A stretch of 42,431 nt of DNA from the NCBI GenBank assembly GCA_017398425.1, contig JAFQFZ010000069.1, positions 1 through 42,431 of the forward strand, read 5' to 3'. The notes below the pieces were generated by a model. That model saw nothing but the letters and a program-made list of their open reading frames with translations. It was not told the origin of the DNA and ran no database searches. Source of the DNA: Clostridia bacterium (GTDB lineage Bacteria > Bacillota > Clostridia > Oscillospirales > Acutalibacteraceae). A program made the position numbers and the translations under genes. This document shows positions 25,080 to 31,496 of this stretch, in pieces (position 1 is the first letter of the stretch; every line of letters begins with the position of its first letter).

Positions 25080-25108
25080 TTGTGTGAGCGGCGGGTTTAT
25101 GGTATACT
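25080..25108 (+). promoter_or_regulatory. Promoter of the secreted anchored protein
   Basis: TTGTGT (25080-25085), 17 nt, TATACT (25103-25108), about 30 bp before ATG 25139, which has ACGAGGTG as its ribosome site. Confidence 0.65.
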
Positions 25109-25138
25109 GAAAGCATATCGAAAACGAGGTGAAACGAC

Positions 25139-25921
25139 ATGAAACGAATCGTGTGCGCACTGGGGGCGTTGACGCTTTTGTTGACGGCGGCGATGCCGAC
25201 GGCGGCGGTGCCCTATACCGAGCAGGAGCTTGAGGAGTATATGGAAGCGATCTACTGTGAACAAGTGTGGGCGGAGGATTTCGCCGACTATCAGGTGCAG
25301 TTTATCGATTTTGATTTTGACGGTCGCTATGAGTTGGTGGCGATGGAGCGCGGCGAGGAATACGCGCCGAAGCAGGCAAGCGTTTATGCGTTTATGGATG
25401 CGGAGTTGAGCGGTCGCGGTCGTCTGGAGATCGGCAAGCTGGAGGTTTGCCGCGACCCCGACACGCATGAGCCGTTTGTGATCAACCGCATGGAGAAAGA
25501 CGGACGGATGTTTCATCAGCAGTTGCGCTACCATGCGGATACCATCAGCATCGGCGCGCACGGCGTGACCGAGGAGTATGCCGCGCGGTTGGAGGATTAC
25601 GGCTATCGACCTGCGTTTGTGACCAAAGAGCAGTTTTCCCGGGTGAAGGAGTACGCACAGAGCCGTGCGCTGTTTATGGATGCGCATCAAAACACCGTGT
25701 ATGAAAACGGCGAGCCGCCCATCGTGGAACCGGAGTACGGCGACAGCGCCTCGACCTACACCGACAACGCCCCTCCCGAGGATCTGACGGGCTACTGGAT
25801 CGGCGGCGGTGTGGTGGCGGTCGGTGTGATCGCGGCGACGGTGGCGTTTGGGATCGTGCGTCGCAAGGCGAAAACCGCCAAATCGAAATCCAAAAAATCA
25901 AAATCTACAAAATCGAAGTGA
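25139..25921 (+). CDS. Secreted, C-terminally anchored protein, unknown function
   Basis: Not assigned to a family. The 260-residue product has a signal peptide (about 1-23), an outer domain of roughly 190 residues, a transmembrane helix near 218-238 (IGGGVVAVGVIAATVAFGIV), and a lysine/serine tail rich in KSK repeats. This gives an exported domain tethered to the membrane with a short basic inner tail. FIDFDFDGRYEL at 55-66 resembles the D-x-D-x-DG calcium loop found in many clostridial surface proteins. Its 3' end overlaps that of the convergent M14 peptidase gene by 17 bp. The function is unknown. Confidence 0.78.
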   Translation: MKRIVCALGALTLLLTAAMPTAAVPYTEQELEEYMEAIYCEQVWAEDFADYQVQFIDFDFDGRYELVAMERGEEYAPKQASVYAFMDAELSGRGRLEIGKLEVCRDPDTHEPFVINRMEKDGRMFHQQLRYHADTISIGAHGVTEEYAARLEDYGYRPAFVTKEQFSRVKEYAQSRALFMDAHQNTVYENGEPPIVEPEYGDSASTYTDNAPPEDLTGYWIGGGVVAVGVIAATVAFGIVRRKAKTAKSKSKKSKSTKSK

Positions 25922-26807
25922 GAAGCAACATATCGCGTGCTTTTTGATAGATGGGTTCGAACCGATCGAGCGTGAGCGGATTGCATCCGCGACCGAGCTC
26001 GAAGGTGAAGCCCATGCGCCCCGTTTGTTCGATGAACCAATCCTTGAATCCGCCGTGGGAGGCGAGTTCGTTGGGGGAGGCGGGGGTGTAACCGCTGACG
26101 GACGCCAGCAAGCGGGCGGTCATGTGGGCGTGGGAGGGGGTGCGGTCGCCGTACTGCCAGTAGATCTCTTCGCCCTGAGAATGGAGTGCCGCAACGTGGT
26201 GAAAAGCCACCCGGCGGCACAGCGCGCAGATCGCTTTGGTCTCGGGTTCGCTTTTGGCGGTGGTGCCGCCGAACTGACGCGCGCCCGGACCGCGGATCCC
26301 GTGGCGGCGTTCGATGGCGGCGAGCGCGTCGCGCCCCGCGTCGAAATTGTGATTGAGATCGATGCCGTGGGCGTTGGCCTGCCATACGCCCTTGATGTCG
26401 GCACCGTGCACGCGGAGCATCGTGGCGTGACTGCCGCCGCGCCGCGAACCGTGGATGGCGATGTCCACGCCGTCGGGGTTCATCTGCGGCAGGATGACGA
26501 CGGTGCGCGTGGCGCACACGGTCGTGAAGTCGAACCGACCGGGCACGTCTTCACCGCTGATCTGACGGCACAGATCCTCGCACAGTCGCAAGGCGACGAG
26601 CGAGGTGAGCCATTCCTGCGCGTGGAAGGCGGCGGCGAACAGCACGGCGTGATCGCCGTGCCCGATGGACAACGCGTGAAGCGGGCGGTGGCACACACTT
26701 TCACCGATGACGGTGTGGTGCAAAAACGGATAGGCGCGGCACAACACCGCGCACAACGCACCGACGGCGTGGCTGTCGGCAATTTGCGGTGTAACGATCG
26801 AGGGCAT
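25905..26807 (-). CDS. M14 family zinc carboxypeptidase
   Basis: The 300-residue product has the M14 zinc site: His62 and Glu65 in FHAQEW, His209 in AALHSQGEEIYW, plus NPDG at 110-113, the substrate-binding GIDLNHNF at 148-155, and catalytic Glu270 in FTFELGRG. HSQGEEIYW resembles gamma-D-glutamyl-diaminopimelate endopeptidases and MpaA, which cut peptidoglycan peptides. There is no signal peptide and no LysM domain, so it may recycle cell-wall peptides in the cytoplasm; this is inference. ATG 26807 follows AAAGGAGGA. A longer upstream frame overlaps the divergent NUDIX gene and is rejected. Confidence 0.88.
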   Translation of the reverse strand: MPSIVTPQIADSHAVGALCAVLCRAYPFLHHTVIGESVCHRPLHALSIGHGDHAVLFAAAFHAQEWLTSLVALRLCEDLCRQISGEDVPGRFDFTTVCATRTVVILPQMNPDGVDIAIHGSRRGGSHATMLRVHGADIKGVWQANAHGIDLNHNFDAGRDALAAIERRHGIRGPGARQFGGTTAKSEPETKAICALCRRVAFHHVAALHSQGEEIYWQYGDRTPSHAHMTARLLASVSGYTPASPNELASHGGFKDWFIEQTGRMGFTFELGRGCNPLTLDRFEPIYQKARDMLLLTSIL

Positions 26808-26864
26808 GACGGTTCCTCCTTTAAATATAATACCGTAAATTCTTATGTAAAAGGATGATAGCGT

Positions 26865-27419
26865 ATGAACGACGAGAAATTGATGGAAAAAACGGTGGAA
26901 GAAAAAATTATTTTTGACGGACGGATCATCACCGTGTATCACAACAAGGCGATGCTGCCCGACGGCACGACCGCCATGCGTGAGATCGTGGCACATCCGG
27001 GCGGTGTGTGCGTGGCGGCGCTGACCGATGACGAGGAGTTGCTCTTTGTGCGTCAGTACCGCTCGCCCTACGATGAGATCGTCACCGAGTTGCCTGCGGG
27101 TAAGCTCGAGCGCGGAGAAGATCCGCTCGAGGCGGGTGTGCGCGAGCTGTCCGAGGAAACGGGCGCGACGGCGGAGAGCGTCGTGTCGCTCGGCAAGCTG
27201 TATCCGACGCCCGGCTATTGCGGCGAGATCATTCACCTGTATCTGGCGAGGGGGCTGTCGTTCGGCGATCAACACGTGGACGATGACGAATTTCTCGATG
27301 TACTGCGCATCCCGCTGTCCGAGGCGGTCGATATGGTGATGCGCGGCGAGCTTCCCGACTCCAAGACGCAAACGGCGGTGCTCAAGGTCGCACGCATGAA
27401 GGATCAAGGGGCGCTGTGA
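26865..27419 (+). CDS. NUDIX hydrolase, ADP-ribose pyrophosphatase type
   Basis: NUDIX enzymes of this type split ADP-ribose to AMP and ribose 5-phosphate, limiting a reactive metabolite. The 184-residue product has a complete NUDIX box from Gly79 to Ala101 (G at 79, E at 85, RE at 93-94, EE at 97-98, G at 100), preceded by VRQYRSPYDEIVTELPAGKLE and followed by SLGKLYPTPGYCGE, which is typical of the ADPRase (NudF) group. ATG 26865 follows AAAGGATGA. It diverges from the M14 gene with 57 bp between; a TATAAT is present at 26826-26831 but no good -35 was seen. Confidence 0.9.
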   Translation: MNDEKLMEKTVEEKIIFDGRIITVYHNKAMLPDGTTAMREIVAHPGGVCVAALTDDEELLFVRQYRSPYDEIVTELPAGKLERGEDPLEAGVRELSEETGATAESVVSLGKLYPTPGYCGEIIHLYLARGLSFGDQHVDDDEFLDVLRIPLSEAVDMVMRGELPDSKTQTAVLKVARMKDQGAL

Positions 27420-27438
27420 GACTCAAAAGCGAAAAGGC

Positions 27439-27466
27439 TTGCTTTTTGTGAAAAAGCGTGTATAAT
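27439..27466 (+). promoter_or_regulatory. glyS promoter
   Basis: TTGCTT (27439-27444), 16 nt, TATAAT (27461-27466). The leader is about 45 nt, too short for a T-box; it holds CATGGC/GCCATG (27483-27499) and the AAAGGAG ribosome site. Confidence 0.6.
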
Positions 27467-27517
27467 AAATGGGAAAATATCACATGGCAGCCAGCCATGC
27501 GAAAGGAGTTATTTCAA

Positions 27518-28891
27518 ATGAACAACCGTGAAAAATCGATGGAGACAGTTGTCGCGTTGTGCAAAAACCGCGGCTTTGTCTATCCCGGTTCGGACATCTA
27601 CGGCGGTCTTGCCAACGCGTGGGACTACGGCCCTCTCGGTGTCGAGCTGAAAAATAACGTCAAAAAGGCGTGGTGGAAGAAGTTTGTGCAGGAGAGCCCC
27701 TACAACGTAGGCCTCGACAGCGCGATCCTGATGAACCCGCAGGTGTGGGTGGCGTCGGGTCACGTCGGAAACTTCTCCGACCCGTTGATGGATTGCAAGA
27801 GCTGTAAGACGCGTCATCGTGCCGACAAGCTGATCGAAGACCACGGCGCCAATCCCGGCGGCTGGAGCTTTGACGAGATGAAAGCGTACATCGACGACAA
27901 CGGTATCAATTGCCCCGAGTGCGGCGAGCATAACTTCACCGACATCCGTACCTTCAACCTGATGTTTAAGACGTTCCAGGGCGTGACGGAGGACGCGAAG
28001 AACGAGTTGTATCTCCGTCCCGAGACCGCGCAGGGCATTTTCGTCAACTTCTCGAACGTGCAACGCACCACGCGCCGCAAGCTCCCGTTCGGCGTTTGCC
28101 AAGTCGGCAAGAGCTTCCGCAATGAGATCACGCCCGGCAACTTTATCTTCCGTACGCGTGAGTTCGAGCAGATGGAATTGGAGTTCTTCTGCAAACCCGG
28201 CACCGACCTGGAGTGGTTCGCGTTCTGGAAAGAGTTCTGTCATCAGTGGCTGTTGTCGCTCGGGATGAAGGATGAAAACCTCAAACTGCGCGACCACGAC
28301 CCGAAGGAGCTGTCTCACTACTCCAATGCGACCACCGACTTCGAGTTCATGTTCCCGTTCGGCTGGGGCGAGCTGTGGGGTATTGCGGATCGCACCAACT
28401 TCGACCTGACGCAACACAGCGAGCATTCGGGTCAGAAGCTGGAGTATTTCGATCCCGAGACCAACGAACATTACATCCCCTATGTCATCGAGCCGTCGCT
28501 CGGCGCGGATCGCGTGGTTCTCGCGTTCCTCTGCGAGGCGTACGACGAGGAGAAGATCGACGAGAAGGACACCCGTGTGGTGCTTCGCCTGCATCCGGCA
28601 CTCGCGCCTTACAAGGCGGCGGTGCTTCCGCTGTCCAAGAAGCTCGGCGAGCAAGCGAAAGCGGTGCGTGATCGTTTGGCGCCGCTCTTTATGGTGGATT
28701 ACGACGATGCCGGCTCGATCGGCAAGCGTTATCGCCGTCAGGATGAGATCGGCACGCCGCTGTGCATCACCTACGACTTCGAGTCCGAGGAGGACGGTTG
28801 CGTGACCGTGCGCGACCGCGACACGATGGAGCAAGAGCGCGTCAAGATCGAGGTGCTCGCGGACTACATCGCGCAGAAGATCGCGTTCTGA
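27518..28891 (+). CDS. glyS: Glycyl-tRNA synthetase, single-chain (alpha2) type
   Basis: This class II enzyme joins glycine to tRNA-Gly. The 457-residue product has the motifs of the homodimeric Gly[21 protein letters not shown] near the N-terminus, a cysteine-bearing insert ([11 protein letters not shown] and CPECG), motif 2 in [20 protein letters not shown], and [19 protein letters not shown], then a C-terminal anticodon-binding domain with [14 protein letters not shown] and [18 protein letters not shown] 27518 is preceded by AAAGGAG at 9 nt; the upstream in-frame extension lies over the promoter. It is a stand-alone gene with its own terminator. Confidence 0.96.
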   Translation: MNNREKSMETVVALCKNRGFVYPGSDIYGGLANAWDYGPLGVELKNNVKKAWWKKFVQESPYNVGLDSAILMNPQVWVASGHVGNFSDPLMDCKSCKTRHRADKLIEDHGANPGGWSFDEMKAYIDDNGINCPECGEHNFTDIRTFNLMFKTFQGVTEDAKNELYLRPETAQGIFVNFSNVQRTTRRKLPFGVCQVGKSFRNEITPGNFIFRTREFEQMELEFFCKPGTDLEWFAFWKEFCHQWLLSLGMKDENLKLRDHDPKELSHYSNATTDFEFMFPFGWGELWGIADRTNFDLTQHSEHSGQKLEYFDPETNEHYIPYVIEPSLGADRVVLAFLCEAYDEEKIDEKDTRVVLRLHPALAPYKAAVLPLSKKLGEQAKAVRDRLAPLFMVDYDDAGSIGKRYRRQDEIGTPLCITYDFESEEDGCVTVRDRDTMEQERVKIEVLADYIAQKIAF

Positions 28892-28910
28892 TTTATATAT
28901 GGTTTTTGGG

Positions 28911-28954
28911 AAGCCCCCAACCGACAAATGTGTTTGTCGGTTGGGGGCTTTTTT
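28911..28954 (+). terminator. glyS terminator
   Basis: An 18 bp perfect stem (28911-28928 with 28933-28950) followed by a T run to 28954. This is a strong rho-independent terminator. Confidence 0.93.
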
Positions 28955-28959
28955 GTAAA

Positions 28960-29074
28960 AAGTCCAAAGCCAAGGAAACCGAAGGCGTAGGCGTACGGAA
29001 GTACGGTAGTCCTTCGGTTGACGACGGAAGACAAAACAGTTTCCGTTTCCGTTTTGGCGGTTTGGGCTTTTTTT
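28960..29074 (+). other. Large branched hairpin ending in T7
   Basis: AAGTCCAAA (28960-28968) pairs with TTTGGGCTT (29061-29069), GCCAA (28969-28973) with TTGGC (29054-29058), and further pairs are possible with GTTTCC at 29039-29050. Inside, AACCGAAGG (28977-28985) pairs with CCTTCGGTT (29011-29019), enclosing CGTAC GGAA GTACG (28992-29005), whose GGAA loop fits the GNRA class. Seven Ts follow. No coding frame is convincing in the gene-free interval 28892-29268. It could be a small RNA 3' end or a second terminator. Confidence 0.45.
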
Positions 29075-29118
29075 GTAAAAATAGTTAAAATTTTTTTACT
29101 TTTTCCGGTCTTACCCTA

Positions 29119-29147
29119 TTGCAATTTCAGGAATGGTACAGTATAAT
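29119..29147 (+). promoter_or_regulatory. mraZ (dcw cluster) promoter
   Basis: TTGCAA (29119-29124), 17 nt, TATAAT (29142-29147); transcription should start near 29154. Confidence 0.8.
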
Positions 29148-29153
29148 GGAGAA

Positions 29154-29191
29154 AAAGTGGAGCAAAAGTTCAGTTTTGTGGTGAAAAGTGG
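29154..29191 (+). promoter_or_regulatory. Phased GTGG repeats, candidate MraZ boxes
   Basis: AAAGTGG (29154-29160), AAAGTTC (29165-29171), TTTGTGG (29175-29181) and AAAGTGG (29185-29191) recur every 10-11 bp, directly after the -10. MraZ proteins bind such direct repeats in front of mraZ to control their own operon, so self-regulation is likely. Confidence 0.7.
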
Positions 29192-29268
29192 TGGGTTTTT
29201 CACTCTTTCCACCGAGTTTTCCACATTTTTTCGAGACCAATCGTGTGAAGAAAGGGAGGTGTTGACCG

Positions 29269-29688
29269 ATGCGCGGGCGTTATTCTCATACCGTGGACGC
29301 CAAGGGGCGTGTGTTTGTGCCGGCGAAAATGCGCGAAACGCTCGGAGACACCTTCGTTGTGGCGGCGGTCATGGAACCCTGCATCAGCCTTTACACGCTG
29401 GATGGCTGGAACGAGATGCTCCAAAAGCTCGAAGAGCTTCCGATGACGAAATCTCGTCCGCTCCTTCGTTACCTTTCGTCCAACGCCGCCGACGTGCAGG
29501 CGGATTCGCAAGGCCGTATTTTGCTCCCGAAGCACTTGATGGAGCACGCCGGTCTTGTCAAAGAGGCACTTATCATCGGCGCGGGTTCCAACCGTGCGGA
29601 GATCTGGAATCCGACGACGTATGACGAGGTGGTCGGAGCGATGACGCAGTCGGATATTTTGGCCGACTTTGCGGCTCTCGGCTTGTAA
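29269..29688 (+). CDS. mraZ: Transcriptional regulator MraZ
   Basis: MraZ is a ring-shaped DNA-binding protein with two AbrB-like halves that controls the division/cell-wall cluster it leads. The 139-residue product starts MRGRYSHTVDAKGRVFVPAKMR, with the first DxKGR-(P) motif, and has the second copy at DSQGRILLPKHL near residue 79; the spacing and length are normal. ATG 29269 follows GGGAGGTG. It is the first gene of the dcw cluster, with phased candidate binding boxes just after its promoter, and 165 nt with a hairpin and second promoter separate it from rsmH. Confidence 0.95.
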   Translation: MRGRYSHTVDAKGRVFVPAKMRETLGDTFVVAAVMEPCISLYTLDGWNEMLQKLEELPMTKSRPLLRYLSSNAADVQADSQGRILLPKHLMEHAGLVKEALIIGAGSNRAEIWNPTTYDEVVGAMTQSDILADFAALGL

Positions 29689-29693
29689 CCTTT

Positions 29694-29742
29694 TTGGGGC
29701 GTTTTTTTGGCAGTTTTCACCAAAATCATCCGCCCCAATCTT
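29694..29742 (+). terminator. Possible attenuating hairpin after mraZ
   Basis: TTGGGGCG (29694-29701) pairs with CGCCCCAA (29731-29738), with an inner TTTTGG/CCAAAA pairing, then TCTTTT. It could stop part of the mraZ transcripts before rsmH. Confidence 0.5.
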
Positions 29743-29762
29743 TTGCAAAATTTACGGAAATT

Positions 29763-29832
29763 GGTTACAAAATGTTACAAAAAAGCCGTCAAAATGCTTG
29801 CACATTGTAACATTTTATGCTATAATGTAACC
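29763..29832 (+). promoter_or_regulatory. rsmH promoter flanked by four TGTAAC/GTTACA sites
   Basis: TTGCAC (29798-29803), 17 nt, TATAAT (29821-29826) forms a strong promoter. GTTACA sites lie at 29764-29769 and 29774-29779, and inverted TGTAAC sites at 29806-29811 (spacer) and 29826-29831 (next to the -10). AAAATGTTACAA (29769-29780) and TTGTAACATTTT (29805-29816) are exact inverted copies. The layout suggests a regulator acting from both sides of the -35. Confidence 0.65.
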
Positions 29833-29853
29833 ATTGAAGGACGGTGAACTCGC

Positions 29854-30804
29854 GTGGCCAAAGTGCCGGGAAGCGGATACCATTTGCCGGTGCTGATGCG
29901 CCCCGTGGAGGAGGCACTTGACGTGCGCCCCGACGGCGTGTATGTCGACGGGACGGCGGGCGGCGGCGGTCACTCGTTTGCCATCGCATCGAAGCTCAAA
30001 AGCGGTCGGCTCTATGCCCTGGATCAAGATCCGGACGCGATCGCCGCGGCATCGAAGCGACTGGAAGGATTGCCTGCAACGGTGATCCAAACCAATTTTG
30101 TGCATATGTCCGAGGTGCTCGCTGAGCGCGGGGTGACGAAGGTGGACGGCATTTTGTTGGACATCGGCGTGTCGTCCCATCAGCTTGACGATGCCGCCAG
30201 AGGATTTTCGTTTCATGAGGATGCGCCGCTGGATATGCGCATGAGCCAAAGCGGTCAAACGGCGGCGGATCTTTGCAACACACTCAGCGAGGAAGCGCTC
30301 GCAGACATCTTTTTTCGCTACGGCGAAGAGAAGTTTGCGCGTCGCATTGCGGCGGCGATCGTGCGTGAGCGTGCGTCAAGTCCTCTCGAGACCACGTTGC
30401 AGTTGTCCGAACTGATCAAAGCGTCGGTGCCGGCGGCAGCGCGGCGCGAGAAGCATCCCGCACGTCGGGTGTTTCAGGCGCTCCGCATCGCGGTCAACGA
30501 CGAGCTCGGTTGCCTGTCGAGTGCGCTCGACACGGCGTTCGATCTGCTCGATGTCGGCGGTCGCTTGGCGATCATCACGTTCCATTCGCTCGAGGATCGC
30601 ATGGTCAAAACGCGGTTCAACGAGTGGCGGCAAGGATGCGTTTGCCCGCCCGAAAGTCCGATTTGCACCTGCGGTCGCACCCCCGCCGCCGAAGCGGTGA
30701 CGCGTAAGCCCGTCAAGGCGGATGCCGAGGAGCTGGCGCTCAATCCCCGCAGTCGCAGTGCGGTTCTCCGTTGTGTGGAGAAGGTGCACGAGCGCTATAT
30801 ATGA
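29854..30804 (+). CDS. rsmH: 16S rRNA (cytosine-1402-N4) methyltransferase
   Basis: RsmH (MraW) transfers a methyl group from SAM to N4 of C1402 in the ribosomal decoding centre. The 316-residue product has HLPVLMRPVEEAL, the SAM motif VDGTAGGGGHS, ALDQDPDA, LLDIGVSSHQLDDA-RGFSF, DMRMSQ, and the late block IITFHSLEDRMVK, followed by a CVCPPESPICTCG cysteine cluster common in clostridial RsmH. The start is GTG 29854, with GGTGA 6 nt upstream. It has its own promoter and lies 32 nt before ftsL. Confidence 0.96.
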   Translation: MAKVPGSGYHLPVLMRPVEEALDVRPDGVYVDGTAGGGGHSFAIASKLKSGRLYALDQDPDAIAAASKRLEGLPATVIQTNFVHMSEVLAERGVTKVDGILLDIGVSSHQLDDAARGFSFHEDAPLDMRMSQSGQTAADLCNTLSEEALADIFFRYGEEKFARRIAAAIVRERASSPLETTLQLSELIKASVPAAARREKHPARRVFQALRIAVNDELGCLSSALDTAFDLLDVGGRLAIITFHSLEDRMVKTRFNEWRQGCVCPPESPICTCGRTPAAEAVTRKPVKADAEELALNPRSRSAVLRCVEKVHERYI

Positions 30805-30836
30805 TGTATGAATTTTAAAAGAAAGGATGGATGGTC

Positions 30837-31313
30837 ATGGCAAAGAATACCGGTGCTTACGATCTCTCGCTGTTTGAGACCTCGTCGCCGCGTCTTCGCA
30901 CGGTGAATTCGCAGGAAAAATCCGTCGCGGTGCAAGAGCGCAAAGTTCGTCGTGAACGGCGTACGCGTCTCGTTGCCAACGTGGCCATGGGAATCCTGAT
31001 CACCGCGATGGTGGTGCTGATGATCGTGTTTCGTGCGCAACGCACCGAAGTGGGCGATCGCATCACCGAGCTGGAAGCACAGCTCAGAGTGCTGGAAAGT
31101 GAAACCAGCCGTCTGACCAATGAGCTGTCCTCGAAACTCTCGGTGGAGAGTGTGGAGCAGTTCGCGCAGGAGAACGGCATGGAGAAATTGGAGTCCTATC
31201 AAATCGAGTACATTACCGTCGGCAACGGGGACAAGATCGAGGTCGCGGACCCCGAGCCGCAAAATGCATTTGACACGATCGGAGCGGCGATCGCCGGTTG
31301 GTTCGGCGGTTAA
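30837..31313 (+). CDS. ftsL: Cell division protein FtsL-like
   Basis: FtsL is a bitopic membrane protein that joins FtsQ/DivIB and FtsB/DivIC and activates septal peptidoglycan synthesis. The 158-residue product has a basic cytoplasmic segment, one hydrophobic helix at about 46-66, a coiled coil at about 70-104 (ITELEAQLRVLESETSRLTNEL), and a short outer tail ending GWFGG. Primary sequence is poorly conserved in this family, so the call rests on topology and position between rsmH and the PBP gene. ATG 30837 was preferred over 30831 because AAAGGA lies 9 nt upstream of it. Confidence 0.88.
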   Translation: MAKNTGAYDLSLFETSSPRLRTVNSQEKSVAVQERKVRRERRTRLVANVAMGILITAMVVLMIVFRAQRTEVGDRITELEAQLRVLESETSRLTNELSSKLSVESVEQFAQENGMEKLESYQIEYITVGNGDKIEVADPEPQNAFDTIGAAIAGWFGG

Positions 31314-31319
31314 CGAGAA

Positions 31320-31443
31320 ATCTTCTTTATATGAATACTCGCTGGGTTTCGGCATACGAATGTAAGGAAGATCGCGTGCCCGATTCGGACAGCATATCGG
31401 GAGTTGGGATTGGTCGATCTTAACTCTCGTTTGTTATTTTTTT
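31320..31443 (+). promoter_or_regulatory. Folded leader with terminator-like hairpin before the PBP gene
   Basis: The 183 nt gap holds a long stem (31320-31332 with 31360-31372, all pairs G-U or better), then CCCGAT/ATCGGG (31379-31401), then GAGTT/AACTC with internal pairing (31401-31426), followed by TTGTTATTTTTTT (31431-31443). This order is what an attenuator looks like. It is not a known riboswitch to my eye, and no separate promoter is obvious. Confidence 0.5.
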
Positions 31444-31496
31444 CGACCGCGATCGCCGCGCGGCGGCGGGCAATTTGAGAGAAAGGAGCGGTGTTG

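Noticed and set aside
26808..27407. N-terminal extension of the M14 peptidase frame
   Set aside because: It lies opposite the NUDIX gene; AAAGGAGGA marks ATG 26807.
27419..27517. T-box riboswitch before glyS or argS
   Set aside because: The glyS leader is only about 45 nt and argS is inside an operon; no specifier loop, T-box sequence or antiterminator was seen.
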